Source: Hydrocarboniphaga sp. (GTDB taxonomy: Bacteria; Pseudomonadota; Gammaproteobacteria; Nevskiales; Nevskiaceae). From it: a stretch of 37,052 bases of DNA. Positions 21,960 to 30,218 of the stretch are shown piece by piece; position 1 is the first letter of the stretch, and each line of letters starts with the position of its first letter. Location of the stretch: the NCBI RefSeq assembly GCF_028291725.1, contig NZ_JAQGNT010000113.1:1-37052 (forward strand), in the 5' to 3' direction. Made by a program: the position numbers and the translations under genes. The notes under the pieces are model-generated. The model was not told the origin of the DNA, did not search any database, and saw only the letters and a program-made list of their open reading frames with translations.

Positions 21960-22934
21960 ATGACCCTGCGCGAACTTCGCTATCTGGTGGCCATTGCCGA
22001 TCACGGCCACTTCGGCCGTGCTGCCGAGGCCTGCCACGTCTCCCAGCCCACCTTGAGCACCCAGCTCAAGAAACTCGAGGCCTACCTGGGCGTGGCGCTG
22101 GTCGAGCGCGGCTCGCGCGCGGCGCTGCTCACCGAACGTGGCAGGCAGGTGGTGCCGCGGGCACGGCTGATCCTGCGCGAGGCCGAGCAGCTGATCGCCT
22201 CAACCCGCGCCTGCGCCGGCCCGCTCGCGGGCGCGCTGCAGCTCGGCATCATCCCGACGCTGTCACCCTACTTCCTGCCCTGGCTGCTGCCGGCCGCGCG
22301 CAAGCGCTTCCCCGAGCTGCAGCCCATCGTCCATGAAGATTTCACCCACATGCTGCTGGAGCGGCTGCGCACGCACCGGATCGATCTCGCGATCATGGCC
22401 TTGCCGCTGGAGTTCGAAGAGTTCGAGACCGAGCCGCTATTCGACGAGCCGTTCTGGCTCGCCTGTCCGCGCGGCCACCGGCTGGCGCGAATGACGCGCG
22501 TGCCCGCCGCCGAGTTGCAGCGCGAAAACCTGCTGCTGCTCACCGACGGCCATTGCCTGCGTGGACAGGCTCTGGCCATGTGCGGCCTGCAATCGCCACT
22601 GCAGGACCCGCCGCAGGGCGACTTCCGCGCCACCAGCCTCGAAACCCTGTGTCAGCTGGTCGCAGAAGGGCTGGGCTGCACGCTGTTGCCGGCGCTGGCA
22701 GCGCTGGCACCCGCGGCAACGAGCTTCCGCTTCGCGGTGCGGCCGCTGGCGGCGCCGCAGGCATCGCGGCGCATCGGCCTGGTCTGGCGCCGTCATTGCC
22801 CGCGCCGCGCGGAATTCATGCTGCTGGCGCAGATGGTGCAAGCGCAGCCGCCGCGCGGTACGCAGCGCATCGGCGGCAGCGTCGGCGCCTCGGGCAAACG
22901 CCGGCGCGAGGCCGCACCGGAACTCGCGGACTGA
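21960..22934 (+). CDS. oxyR: Hydrogen-peroxide sensing LysR regulator OxyR
   Basis: The 324-residue protein starts MTLRELRYLVAIADHGHFGR with a LysR helix-turn-helix (about 18-40, RAAEACHVSQPTLSTQLKKL). The regulatory domain carries GHCLRGQALAMC with Cys199 and Cys208 at the same numbers as the redox pair of E. coli OxyR, the decisive feature. It oxidises to a disulfide with peroxide and activates defence genes. An AAGAGG lies upstream of ATG 21960. It has an extra basic C-terminal tail of about 20 residues. No katG or ahpC is adjacent; the neighbours are a desaturase upstream and an unknown protein downstream. Confidence 0.93.
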   Translation: MTLRELRYLVAIADHGHFGRAAEACHVSQPTLSTQLKKLEAYLGVALVERGSRAALLTERGRQVVPRARLILREAEQLIASTRACAGPLAGALQLGIIPTLSPYFLPWLLPAARKRFPELQPIVHEDFTHMLLERLRTHRIDLAIMALPLEFEEFETEPLFDEPFWLACPRGHRLARMTRVPAAELQRENLLLLTDGHCLRGQALAMCGLQSPLQDPPQGDFRATSLETLCQLVAEGLGCTLLPALAALAPAATSFRFAVRPLAAPQASRRIGLVWRRHCPRRAEFMLLAQMVQAQPPRGTQRIGGSVGASGKRRREAAPELAD

Positions 22935-23018
22935 GAGAGAATCGGGATGCAATACTGAATCGCCTGGCGGCCGATGGGCACGCGCCCTGCCAGCGTGCAC
23001 CGCCTACGGAGGAGAACA

Positions 23019-23930
23019 ATGGGGGAGGAAACCAACAAGACCGCAAATGCCGGGCTGCTGGCACGGACGCAAACCTTCGTCGCCTTTACAAGCGCCGTTG
23101 TCGGCGTACTGGCTGCGGTACAGGCGCTTTCATCGAAAGGCGACGCCGATCGCTCCGCTCGTGAAGCTTCTGCGTTCAAGGAGGATATTGAACGACAGGC
23201 GAATAGCCGCGCGGAACGGGAATCCAAGGCAAAGTTCGACACCGTCGCCTATGAGGCTGCGGTGAAAGTCCTGGAGCTCGATCGAGCCAAAATCTCGCCC
23301 GACCTGGCCGAGAAGCGCGAGCGCGCGGCCCTGGCGCTGATCGCATCCACTGCCAGCGAGCCGATGCAGGCTGCGCTCTTCGATGTCATCGGCAGCGGTC
23401 AGTCGGTGACACCCAGCGTCAAACGGGAGGCCGGACAAGCGGCCGATATTCTGCGTGACATCGGCAGCCTGGCCAGCGAGGCACCTAACCAGGCGGTCCC
23501 GACGCCACCATCATCGACCGCCTCTGCGGTCCCGCAAGTTGCAGCGGCGGCTTTGACGGGCTATCGCGTCGTTCTCTTCTACTGCCAGAACCCGGCGAAT
23601 GTCGAGGTGACCAACTTTCAACGCTCAGCGGCGGAAAAACTGGCCGCGGAATTGAAAGCGGACCGTTCTCTTTCGTCCTTGAAGATTGCCTGGGAGACCA
23701 AGGAGCTGCCCGAGGTTCTGAACTCGGTTTCCGGCTACGGCATTCGCAACAACCAGATCCGTTTCAACCCGGCCGACAACGAAGAAACACCCAGCCTGGC
23801 CTTGAAGGTCATCCTCGAATCGAATCCTTCAGTGCAATCGTACAAGGCCTCGTTCGAACGACGGATCGTCAATCAGAGAACCCCGTACTACCTGAGCGTG
23901 TTTCTCTGCGGGCTCAATCCCTCGGCGTAG
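23019..23930 (+). CDS. Membrane-anchored protein of unknown function
   Basis: The 303-residue protein has one N-terminal membrane helix (about 17-35, FVAFTSAVVGVLAAVQAL). A highly charged, Ala-rich helical segment follows (about 40-120, many Glu/Lys/Arg, probably coiled coil), then a Pro/Ser/Thr linker (about 155-180), and a C-terminal globular domain starting GYRVVLFYCQNP and ending TPYYLSVFLCGLNPS. The two cysteines near the domain ends might pair. The C-terminal domain resembles LytR/SPOR-like small alpha-beta domains in general appearance only. A GGAGGAG site precedes ATG 23019. It follows oxyR by 84 bp on the same strand and may be read through from it. I do not recognise the family. Confidence 0.7.
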   Translation: MGEETNKTANAGLLARTQTFVAFTSAVVGVLAAVQALSSKGDADRSAREASAFKEDIERQANSRAERESKAKFDTVAYEAAVKVLELDRAKISPDLAEKRERAALALIASTASEPMQAALFDVIGSGQSVTPSVKREAGQAADILRDIGSLASEAPNQAVPTPPSSTASAVPQVAAAALTGYRVVLFYCQNPANVEVTNFQRSAAEKLAAELKADRSLSSLKIAWETKELPEVLNSVSGYGIRNNQIRFNPADNEETPSLALKVILESNPSVQSYKASFERRIVNQRTPYYLSVFLCGLNPSA

Positions 23931-23962
23931 TTCTCATCTTTGACCGGTCGCCGCCGCTCCGC

Positions 23963-25351
23963 TCAAAGCGTCTGCAGGAACACGACGAGATCCTTCTTCT
24001 CCTGCTCGCTGAGCTTGGTGCCGAGCACGAGGTTGAAGAATTCGACGCTGTCGTCGAGTGTCATCAGCCGGCCGTCGTGCAGGTAGGGCGACGACTCTTT
24101 GATGCCGCGCAGCGGGAAGGTCTTGATCGGGCCGTCGGCCGAGGCGAGCAAGCCTTCGATCATCTTCTCCTTGTAGAAGCGCTCGACCTTGAGGTTGTGC
24201 ATGCTGTTGTCAGTGTAATAGGGCGGTGTGTGGCAAGCCGCGCACTGGCCCTTGCCGAAGAACACTTCCTGGCCGTGCAGCTCGGCCGGCGTCGCCTTGG
24301 CCGGATCGAGCTTGCCGAACACGTCGAGCTTGGGCGCCGGCGGGAAGTCCAGCAGCGCCTCGAACTCGCCCATGAAATGCACCTGGCTGCCGCGCTCGAG
24401 AATGTTGACGCCCTTCTTGGTGGCGATCGCCGGGTCGCCGTCGAAGTAGGCGGCGCGCTGCTCGAACTCGGTGAAATCCTCGACCGTCTTCAACGCGCGC
24501 TGCGAGCCGAACAGGCGCTGGATGTTGACGCCGCGCAGCGTCGGTGTCTCGATGCGGTGGCGATGCTCCTGCGGCCGGATGTCGCCGACCAGATGGTCTG
24601 CGGCATTGGTGTGGCCGTTGACGTGGCAGTCGAAGCAGGCCACGCCCATGCTCGGCTTGAGCGAGCGGCGGTCGATGGTCGCGTTGAACTGCTGCTGAGG
24701 GAACGGCGTCAGCAGCAGGCGCAGACCTTCGAGCTGCTTGGGATTGAGCACGCCGCTGAAGGTCTCGTAGTAGTTGCTCAGCGAAATCACCTGGCCTTTC
24801 GACACATCGCCCAGATCGGGCCGCGTGGTCAGGTAGATCGCCGGCGGGAACTCTGGCAGCAAATGCGTCGGCAGCAGAAAATCGAGGTCGAAACGCGCAA
24901 GGTCGCGGCCGTCCTGCTTCTTGATCGCGTCGATCTCGTGCTGCGGGAACAGCATGCCGCCTTCAGGATGGTTCTCATGCGGCAGCGGATAGAAACCGGC
25001 CGGCCACAAGTCGCGCTTCCTGATCTCGTCGGGCGGCAGCGCGGCCAGATCCTGCCAGCTCGTGCCCTTGGGCAGCTTGGCGCGCACGCCTCCCTGCACC
25101 GCTTTGCCGGTACCGGTGGTGACGCCGGGCACCGGCCGGTCGGCAAGGTCGTAGCGCTCGGCGAGCAGGGCCTTGAAACGCGATTCCACGCCCGGCTTGG
25201 CCTTCTCCATGCGCTGGCGCACCGCGTCGAAACTCTCCTTGTCGTCGACCGGCGCGTAGCTGTTCGGCACCGGCGGCGCAGCGGCCGCGGTCAGCGTCGA
25301 AAAGAGCAGAGACGACATCAGGACGGCGATCGTGGTGGCTGGCTTCTTCAT
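23963..25351 (-). CDS. Secreted di-heme cytochrome c (peroxidase-like)
   Basis: The 462-residue protein has a signal peptide (about 1-25, ending TAAAA) and two c-type heme sites, CFDCH (239-243) and CAACH (370-374), so it acts in the periplasm. The C-terminal part (FPLRGIKESSPYLHDGRLMT, then LSEQEKKDLVVFLQTL) matches the MauG/cytochrome c peroxidase fold, where a Met/His near SSPYLHDG coordinates the second heme. The long N-terminal extension before the first heme is larger than in classical CcpA. It probably passes electrons from a c-type cytochrome to peroxide or another substrate. The ATG has a GGGAGCC upstream. It is convergent with the gene at 23019-23930. Confidence 0.8.
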   Translation of the reverse strand: MKKPATTIAVLMSSLLFSTLTAAAAPPVPNSYAPVDDKESFDAVRQRMEKAKPGVESRFKALLAERYDLADRPVPGVTTGTGKAVQGGVRAKLPKGTSWQDLAALPPDEIRKRDLWPAGFYPLPHENHPEGGMLFPQHEIDAIKKQDGRDLARFDLDFLLPTHLLPEFPPAIYLTTRPDLGDVSKGQVISLSNYYETFSGVLNPKQLEGLRLLLTPFPQQQFNATIDRRSLKPSMGVACFDCHVNGHTNAADHLVGDIRPQEHRHRIETPTLRGVNIQRLFGSQRALKTVEDFTEFEQRAAYFDGDPAIATKKGVNILERGSQVHFMGEFEALLDFPPAPKLDVFGKLDPAKATPAELHGQEVFFGKGQCAACHTPPYYTDNSMHNLKVERFYKEKMIEGLLASADGPIKTFPLRGIKESSPYLHDGRLMTLDDSVEFFNLVLGTKLSEQEKKDLVVFLQTL

Positions 25352-25494
25352 GGCAGGCTCCCTGGAATGTTGCGGCTATCCGTAAGCGCCAACCATGACC
25401 CACCGCCACAGGCACCGGCCAATTGAAAGATTGAATGCCCCGATAGACGAATGGCACTAACTTGAGCCCTGCGATCCTTCTCCCTGCGTTCGTT

Positions 25495-25604
25495 GTTGCC
25501 TCGAAGGGGACGATAAGAGACTTGGAATCCGCGCGAACTTCATCCCTCATCCCCTCTCCCGCCTTCGGGAGAGGGGACTTAGCTCGTTAAGTTAGCGCCA
25601 TTCG
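25495..25604. repeat. Dispersed CCCTCTCCCG palindrome, copy 2, with shared flank
   Basis: CCCCTCTCCCG at 25551-25561 and CGGGAGAGGGG at 25566-25576 form a perfect hairpin. The flank AGACTTGGAATCCGCGCGAA (from 25517) recurs exactly at 33941. The other flank CTCGTTAAGTTAGCGCCATT recurs in altered form at 16709. The unit fills most of the 276-bp gap between the cytochrome and hemerythrin genes; nothing else is visible there. Confidence 0.65.
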
Positions 25605-25627
25605 GCTTCAGCCTCGAACAGCCCGGT

Positions 25628-26071
25628 TCAGCTTCTGCGAAACACGATCGGCGCGCCACCATAAACCCGCTTGACCATCCAATGCGACAGCGCGGAGTCG
25701 AGATAATCGGCATGGCCCGGAAACCACCGCATCAGTTCCTGGGCGAGCGAGCGGGTGATGGCGAAGTACTTGGCATCGGGCTGGGCGGCCAACCGCCCGC
25801 GCACCTCGAGCACCGATTTCATGACCGCATCGTGCTCGTCGATATGACACTGCGCGGCAGGGAAATCGGTGGCCGTCATCCACTGAGCCTCTTCGCCGAA
25901 ATGGGCCTCGGCGTGGGCAACGAAGTCATCGAGCCGCGCCAACAGCGATGCGTCCTCGGCCACGAGCAGAGCGTTGACCTTCAGCACGAAATCACGATGC
26001 GTCTCGTCCATCCGCTCGTAGCCGAGCTTGAAGGCGTCTGTCCAGGCGAATACAGGGGCGGGCGAGGACAT
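25628..26071 (-). CDS. Bacteriohemerythrin
   Basis: The 147-residue four-helix protein keeps the di-iron ligands in standard spacing: His25 (DETHRDF), His57 and Glu61 (HFGEE), His76 and His80 (CHIDEHD), His120 and Asp125 (FPGHADYLDSAL). It binds oxygen reversibly and may carry or sense O2. I chose ATG 26071 because homology starts there, although the frame runs up to 26212. It faces away from the ArsR operon. No fused signalling domain is present. Confidence 0.9.
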   Translation of the reverse strand: MSSPAPVFAWTDAFKLGYERMDETHRDFVLKVNALLVAEDASLLARLDDFVAHAEAHFGEEAQWMTATDFPAAQCHIDEHDAVMKSVLEVRGRLAAQPDAKYFAITRSLAQELMRWFPGHADYLDSALSHWMVKRVYGGAPIVFRRS

Positions 26072-26194
26072 GGTTCTGGCGTTGGATCTGGATGGCGACG
26101 ATTGCGGCGGCGCCGGTAGTTTACTGCCCACAGGCGAATGCGGTTCGATCCGCGTGGAGATCGGCGCAGGGATAATTGCAGGCGCCAGCCTCGT

Positions 26195-26223
26195 TTGACT
26201 TCGATTCCGCACGAGTCTACATT
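26195..26223 (+). promoter_or_regulatory. Promoter of the ArsR-SRPBCC-GST operon
   Basis: TTGACT (26195-26200) and TACATT (26218-26223) with a 17-nt spacer make a near-consensus promoter. The ATG of the ArsR gene comes 7 nt after the -10 box and has no Shine-Dalgarno site, so the mRNA is probably leaderless. Confidence 0.6.
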
Positions 26224-26230
26224 AACCCTT

Positions 26231-26590
26231 ATGGGTGAATATAAAACCACGAGGCTGGACGAGCTTTTCGGGGCAGTGTCCGACGGCACGCGGCGCGCGA
26301 TCCTCGCGCGATTGGCGCAATCGGATGCGCGGGTGACGGAGCTGGCGAGCGCGTTTCCGATTTCGCTCAATTCCACCTCCAAGCACATCCGCATCCTCGA
26401 GCGCGCGGGCCTGGTCACGCGCTCGGTGCAGGGGCGTGAGCATGTGCTGTCGCTCAACGCCGGGCCGATGGCAGAAGCGGCCGAGTGGATCGAGTTCTAC
26501 CGCCGGTTCTGGGAAGACCGTCTGGCGGCACTGGAAGCTTTTGTCATCAAAAAACGCGGCACGGACCAGCACAGGAGCAAGAAGCAATGA
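26231..26590 (+). CDS. ArsR-family transcription regulator
   Basis: The 119-residue protein is a winged-helix repressor of the ArsR group. It begins TTRLDELFGAVSDGTRRAIL (6-25), with recognition helix ISLNSTSKHIRILERAGLVT (about 44-63) and wing RSVQGREHVLSL (64-75). The metal-binding ELCVC box is absent; this belongs to the subgroup that is coupled to an SRPBCC (AHSA1) protein. It overlaps the next gene by ATGA at 26587-26590. ATG 26231 is chosen because the frame upstream has no homology and a promoter lies just before it. It most likely autoregulates the three-gene operon. Confidence 0.85.
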   Translation: MGEYKTTRLDELFGAVSDGTRRAILARLAQSDARVTELASAFPISLNSTSKHIRILERAGLVTRSVQGREHVLSLNAGPMAEAAEWIEFYRRFWEDRLAALEAFVIKKRGTDQHRSKKQ

Positions 26591-27066
26591 CACAGACACA
26601 AGCCGGCAGCGCCCCGGCCGCCAGCACTCCCGCCGCTGCGATCAAGACCGGCATGGTCGTGGTCAGACGCAGCATCCCCGCAACCGCCGACGAACTGTTC
26701 GACGCCTGGCTGGACCCCGAGAGCCTCGCGCAGTGGATGAACCCAGGCGACCATAGGCGCAACACTGTGAGCGTCGATGCGCGCGTCGGCGGCGCCTTTG
26801 AGATCGTGATGCACCACCAGGACGGCTCAAAGCGCCACTACGGTGAGTACCGCGTCATCGAACGCAACAAGAAGCTGGTCTTCACCTGGCATTCCCAAGC
26901 CACGCATCACACGGAAACGCTGGTGACGGTGGAGTTCCACGCTGCCAGCGACAGCACCGAGATCGTGCTCACGCACGAGCGCATGCCCGACCACGAAGCC
27001 GGCCTCAAGCACACCAAGGGCTGGACGCGGGCATTGGAACTGCTGGAAGACTTTCTTAAGCACTGA
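26587..27066 (+). CDS. SRPBCC (AHSA1-type) protein
   Basis: The 159-residue protein has an Ala/Thr-rich N-terminus and then an AHSA1/START-like helix-grip domain: IPATADELFDAWLDPESLAQ (about 30-49), WMNPGD, VGGAFEIVMHHQDG (about 66-79) and the C-terminal helix HTKGWTRALELLEDFLK. Such domains bind hydrophobic ligands in a cavity. Its ATG overlaps the stop of the ArsR gene, and 31 bp separate it from the GST gene, so all three form an operon. The pairing with ArsR is widespread; the ligand is unknown. Confidence 0.85.
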   Translation: MTQTQAGSAPAASTPAAAIKTGMVVVRRSIPATADELFDAWLDPESLAQWMNPGDHRRNTVSVDARVGGAFEIVMHHQDGSKRHYGEYRVIERNKKLVFTWHSQATHHTETLVTVEFHAASDSTEIVLTHERMPDHEAGLKHTKGWTRALELLEDFLKH

Positions 27067-27097
27067 GCGTCAGACGCACACAAAGAAGGAGCACAAC

Positions 27098-27769
27098 ATG
27101 ATGAACACACATACAAACCCAATCACCGTCACCGCCTTCCGCTGGGTACCGCCATTTGCGCAAGGGCTGGTGCGCGACCTGCGCGTGCGCTGGGCGCTGG
27201 AAGAAGCGGGCCTGCCGTACACCGCCAAGCTCATCGGCCCAGAGGATCAGGCCAGCGCGGAGTACCGCGAGTGGCAGCCCTTCGGCCAAGTGCCGGCGTT
27301 TGCGCAGGACGGGCTCGAGCTGTTCGAGTCCGGCGCCATCGTGCTGCACATCGCCGAGCAGAGCGAGGCGCTGATGCCGAACGACGCTGCCGGACGCGCG
27401 CGCGTGAAAACCTGGCTGTTCGCCGCGCTCAATTCGATTGAACCGGCGGTGCAGGAGCTGACAGTGATCGACCTCTTTCACAGCGGCGCCGAGTGGACAA
27501 AAGCGCGCCGCCCGCAGGTGGAGGATCGCGTCAGAAGCCGCCTCGGCGCACTTGCCGCATGGCTGGGCGAGCGCGACTACCTGGAAGGCCGCTACACCGC
27601 TGCCGACCTGCTGATGGTTACGGTGCTGCGCAACCTGCGCCACACCGATCTGCTGACGCAGGTCCCCACGATCAAGGCCTATTGCGAACGCTGCGAAGCG
27701 CGCCCGGCGTTCCAGAAGGCGCTGCGCGATCAGCTGGCGGATTTCGTTGAACATCCGCCCGCGGCGTAA
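27098..27769 (+). CDS. Glutathione S-transferase family protein
   Basis: The 223-residue protein has an N-terminal thioredoxin-like domain with cis-Pro and Glu/Ser glutathione-binding motif (GQVPAFAQDGLELFESGAIV, about 63-82) and an all-helical C-terminal domain (about 100-215) with the family's helix-6 segment YTAADLLMVTVLRN (about 166-179). The residues at the usual catalytic position (FRWVPPFAQG, 14-23) lack an obvious Tyr, Ser or Cys, so catalytic class is not clear. An AAGGAG site precedes ATG 27098. As the last gene of the ArsR operon, it probably conjugates or reduces an electrophile sensed with the help of the SRPBCC protein. Confidence 0.85.
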   Translation: MMNTHTNPITVTAFRWVPPFAQGLVRDLRVRWALEEAGLPYTAKLIGPEDQASAEYREWQPFGQVPAFAQDGLELFESGAIVLHIAEQSEALMPNDAAGRARVKTWLFAALNSIEPAVQELTVIDLFHSGAEWTKARRPQVEDRVRSRLGALAAWLGERDYLEGRYTAADLLMVTVLRNLRHTDLLTQVPTIKAYCERCEARPAFQKALRDQLADFVEHPPAA

Positions 27770-27846
27770 GTGGCCGTTCACTTCTGCGGCAACATCGCGC
27801 ATCCCGGAATCCGCGGAGAACAACGGCTGTCAACACAGGTGAGCAC

Positions 27847-28134
27847 TCAGAAGCGGGCCCCTATCGAATACAGGCCCAGCAATGAAATCACCAGAAACGC
27901 CAGCCACGCGTCCATCAGATGGCGCAGCAGTGGCGGCGCGTGCCGGACTTCCATGAACTCGCTGACGATGACGCGGATCTTCAGCGCGGCCATCAGGATC
28001 ACGCTGTAGGTGATCGCGGCACTCGACACAAAGGCCTGCTGGCCGTGTTTGGATCCGATCCACCAGGAAATCACCGTGATGGCGGACAGCGCAAGCCACA
28101 CCAGCGAAAGCCGGGTTTTAAGGGGCGCGATCAT
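27847..28134 (-). CDS. Cytochrome c oxidase subunit IV-like protein
   Basis: The 95-residue protein has three membrane helices (about 10-27, 36-53 and 72-92) with the prokaryotic COX4/CyoD-type pattern. It is the last gene of a minus-strand cluster and starts 3 nt after the subunit III-like gene, so the two are translationally coupled. In true oxidases this subunit stabilises the complex and does no chemistry. There is no subunit I or II here, so its role in the cluster is structural by inference. The 77-bp gap to the convergent GST gene shows no clear terminator. Confidence 0.75.
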   Translation of the reverse strand: MIAPLKTRLSLVWLALSAITVISWWIGSKHGQQAFVSSAAITYSVILMAALKIRVIVSEFMEVRHAPPLLRHLMDAWLAFLVISLLGLYSIGARF

Positions 28135-28137
28135 TCG

Positions 28138-28710
28138 TCACCTCATCACATAGAGCAGCGCGAAGATGATGACCCATAGGAAGTCGACCATGTGCCAGTA
28201 AGTGGCACCGGTCTCGACGATCTGCTGGGAGCGGCGCAAAGGGCTGCGCAGCTGATACACGACGACGCCGAGAACCACGAAGCCGATCAGCACGTGAAGC
28301 ACGTGGATCGCGGTGAGGAAGTAGTAGAACGAGAAGAACTCGTTGCTTGAAAACTGGATGCCTTCCGAAATCTTCTGGCTCCACTCGAAGACCTTCGAGA
28401 CTACGAAGACCAGCCCGCAGAAACCGGTCAGCAGCACCTGCCGAAGCGCCGTATCGTATCGCTGCTCGAGAGCCGCCTGAACACAGCGCGCCATGAACCA
28501 GGAGCTGATCAGCAGGATCAGCGTGTTCAACACGCCGAAGTTCTGGCTCAAGTGTTCCTGGGAACGCAGATATAGCGCCGGATCGCGCGCCCGCAGCAGC
28601 ATGTAGACGATGAAATAGCTGCTGAAAATGCAGGCTTCGAGCAGCACGAAGGCCCACATGTCCGGCTGGCCGGGGATGCGCTGAGCGGCAGGGCCCGCAG
28701 CATTTTTCAT
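28138..28710 (-). CDS. Cytochrome c oxidase subunit III-like protein (NorE type)
   Basis: The 190-residue protein has five membrane helices and the heme-copper oxidase subunit III signature: WAFVLLEACIFSSYF (19-33) with a buried Glu, FFSFYYFLTAIHVLHVLIG (about 124-142), and VETGATYWHMVDFLWVIIFA (about 165-184). Its short length, without the first two helices of CoxC, matches the NorE/five-helix class. It overlaps the upstream membrane gene by ATGA (28707-28710) and is followed after 3 nt by the subunit IV-like gene. Subunit III has no redox cofactor. No catalytic subunit is encoded anywhere in the window. Confidence 0.85.
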   Translation of the reverse strand: MKNAAGPAAQRIPGQPDMWAFVLLEACIFSSYFIVYMLLRARDPALYLRSQEHLSQNFGVLNTLILLISSWFMARCVQAALEQRYDTALRQVLLTGFCGLVFVVSKVFEWSQKISEGIQFSSNEFFSFYYFLTAIHVLHVLIGFVVLGVVVYQLRSPLRRSQQIVETGATYWHMVDFLWVIIFALLYVMR

Positions 28711-29510
28711 TGCATGGTCTTTTCAACCGATCCGGCCGGCAGCAGCCCATCGCCGAAATCCTCGCGCTGGATCATCTTCCTCAGCAGCGTGATGAAAGCA
28801 GCGGTGTAGATCACGAACACGACGGTGTCGATCCAGAACGCAATGACGCCGTTCCACGCGAACGGGCCTTGCCTGAATATCCAGCAGGGGCTGACGACGA
28901 TCTCGGTGATCAGATTGCAGATGTTCAGATAGCCGAACCACAGCGGGAACACTTTGTTCTTGTCGATCAGGATCGCGATCATCCAGACCAGGGAGCCGAT
29001 CAGGAACACGCCCATGGTTCCGTCGAATGCCAGGAACGCGAAGTCGTAGAGCCACTGGATCAGCTTCGGGTCGCGATCGGGGCGCATCGCACCGACGGTG
29101 AGCGCGATTGCAGTCAGCAGCATGCCGGGCGTCGCGCTGAGCGAGTAGATCGCGATATACGAGTAGGCGAACGCCGGGCTCACCGACATCCGCCGCATGG
29201 AATAGCCGATCAGCGCGTTGCAGGCCGCCACCAGTCCCGCGACCATGAAGATGATGCCGAAGCCCACCAGCAATCCGGTGTGGTTGTCGCTGAACCACTG
29301 CACGACCCGCGGCGTATCCCACCAGGGCTTGGGCGGCGGCATCACCCGCGTCATCACGACGAAAACGACGCCGAACAGGTTGTAGAAGAACACCATCGCG
29401 TACCAGATGATCCACAGCGCGACCTTGGGGTCGTTGCGCCAGTGCCAGGCGATACGGTCGAACCTGCCGGATGGCCGCGGCACTGCGTCACCGGCCATCG
29501 CGACGCTCAT
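28707..29510 (-). CDS. Six-helix membrane protein of unknown function, paralog 1
   Basis: The 267-residue inner-membrane protein has about six hydrophobic helices (about 30-53, 77-102, 112-138, 160-184, 192-211 and 224-247) and short charged ends. Its C-terminal half resembles the next upstream gene (29507-30217): LIQWLYDFAFLAFDGTMGVF against LTQLYNDMAWVTFTGVVGFL, and later FAWNGVIAFW against LAWDGLISFW. So the two are paralogs. Few histidines occur, so heme or copper binding is not apparent. Its ends overlap both neighbours by 4 nt. I do not recognise a named family. Context suggests a subunit of a membrane assembly with the subunit III/IV-like proteins. Confidence 0.75.
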   Translation of the reverse strand: MSVAMAGDAVPRPSGRFDRIAWHWRNDPKVALWIIWYAMVFFYNLFGVVFVVMTRVMPPPKPWWDTPRVVQWFSDNHTGLLVGFGIIFMVAGLVAACNALIGYSMRRMSVSPAFAYSYIAIYSLSATPGMLLTAIALTVGAMRPDRDPKLIQWLYDFAFLAFDGTMGVFLIGSLVWMIAILIDKNKVFPLWFGYLNICNLITEIVVSPCWIFRQGPFAWNGVIAFWIDTVVFVIYTAAFITLLRKMIQREDFGDGLLPAGSVEKTMQ

Positions 29511-30217
29511 GCCGCCACTCCCGCTTCACGCTGCCGATACAGGTTCTGCCCCATCACGACCGCCATCACGACAATCCACAATCCGATCGCGCCGTTTCGC
29601 AGCCAGAAGGAAATCAGTCCGTCCCAGGCCAGCGCGCCGCTCAGATTCAGGGCCGTGAACGATGCCGGGGCAACTGCGATGGCGATCGCGATATTGAAAT
29701 GTGCGACCCAGGTTTTGAACACCGGCCGCGGCTGTCGATCGAGAAAGATGGCGAGCGCGAGAAAAACACTCTGCGCGATCAGGAAGCCGACCACGCCGGT
29801 GAAGGTCACCCAGGCCATGTCGTTGTAGAGCTGCGTCAGCGCCGGTTCGCGTTCCGGACGGAACGCGGCGGTCAGCCAGAACAGGTCTGCCACGAAGAAC
29901 AGCGTCGGTCCGCCGGTGAGGCAGCCCAGATAGCAGTAGGTCAGGATCGGCGTGGGGTGCGCCATACGGCGGATCTGCATCACGATCAACGACAGAAACG
30001 GAATCAGCGCGATGCCAAACCAGTTGAACACGATCATGCTGTAGCGGATGCGCGGCAGATTGTCGGGGTCGCGGTAGAACGCCGCGACCTGCTCCGCCGA
30101 CAGCGTCGGCGACATCGGCTGGACGAAGCCCGGGAACACCAGGAAGGCCGCAACCCAGATCGCGCCGAGTACCGGCACCATCCAGAACAGGATCAGTTCG
30201 CCGCTGGTCTTCTTCAT
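29507..30217 (-). CDS. Six-helix membrane protein of unknown function, paralog 2
   Basis: The 236-residue inner-membrane protein has about six helices (about 8-30, 60-83, 90-115, 131-156, 168-190 and 200-222). A loop after the first helix (PTLSAEQVAAFYRDPDNLPR, about 37-56) is likely to face the periplasm and contains a pattern often seen in small ligand-sensing or substrate-contacting loops, although no family is known to me. The second half is shared with paralog 1. It starts immediately after the TonB receptor stop, and its stop overlaps the start of paralog 1, so it is translated with both. Outer-membrane uptake coupled to an inner-membrane step is the simplest reading, which is inference. 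Confidence 0.75.
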   Translation of the reverse strand: MKKTSGELILFWMVPVLGAIWVAAFLVFPGFVQPMSPTLSAEQVAAFYRDPDNLPRIRYSMIVFNWFGIALIPFLSLIVMQIRRMAHPTPILTYCYLGCLTGGPTLFFVADLFWLTAAFRPEREPALTQLYNDMAWVTFTGVVGFLIAQSVFLALAIFLDRQPRPVFKTWVAHFNIAIAIAVAPASFTALNLSGALAWDGLISFWLRNGAIGLWIVVMAVVMGQNLYRQREAGVAA

Positions 30218-30218
30218 T

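Noticed and set aside
23963-25351. Assignment as MauG or as a specific CcpA
   Set aside because: Two heme sites fit the broad family, but the long N-terminal part and heme spacing differ from the classical enzyme, so a specific name is not justified.
27847-30217. A complete terminal oxidase or nitric oxide reductase
   Set aside because: No subunit I or II, no CuA site and no conserved His clusters in the two other membrane proteins.
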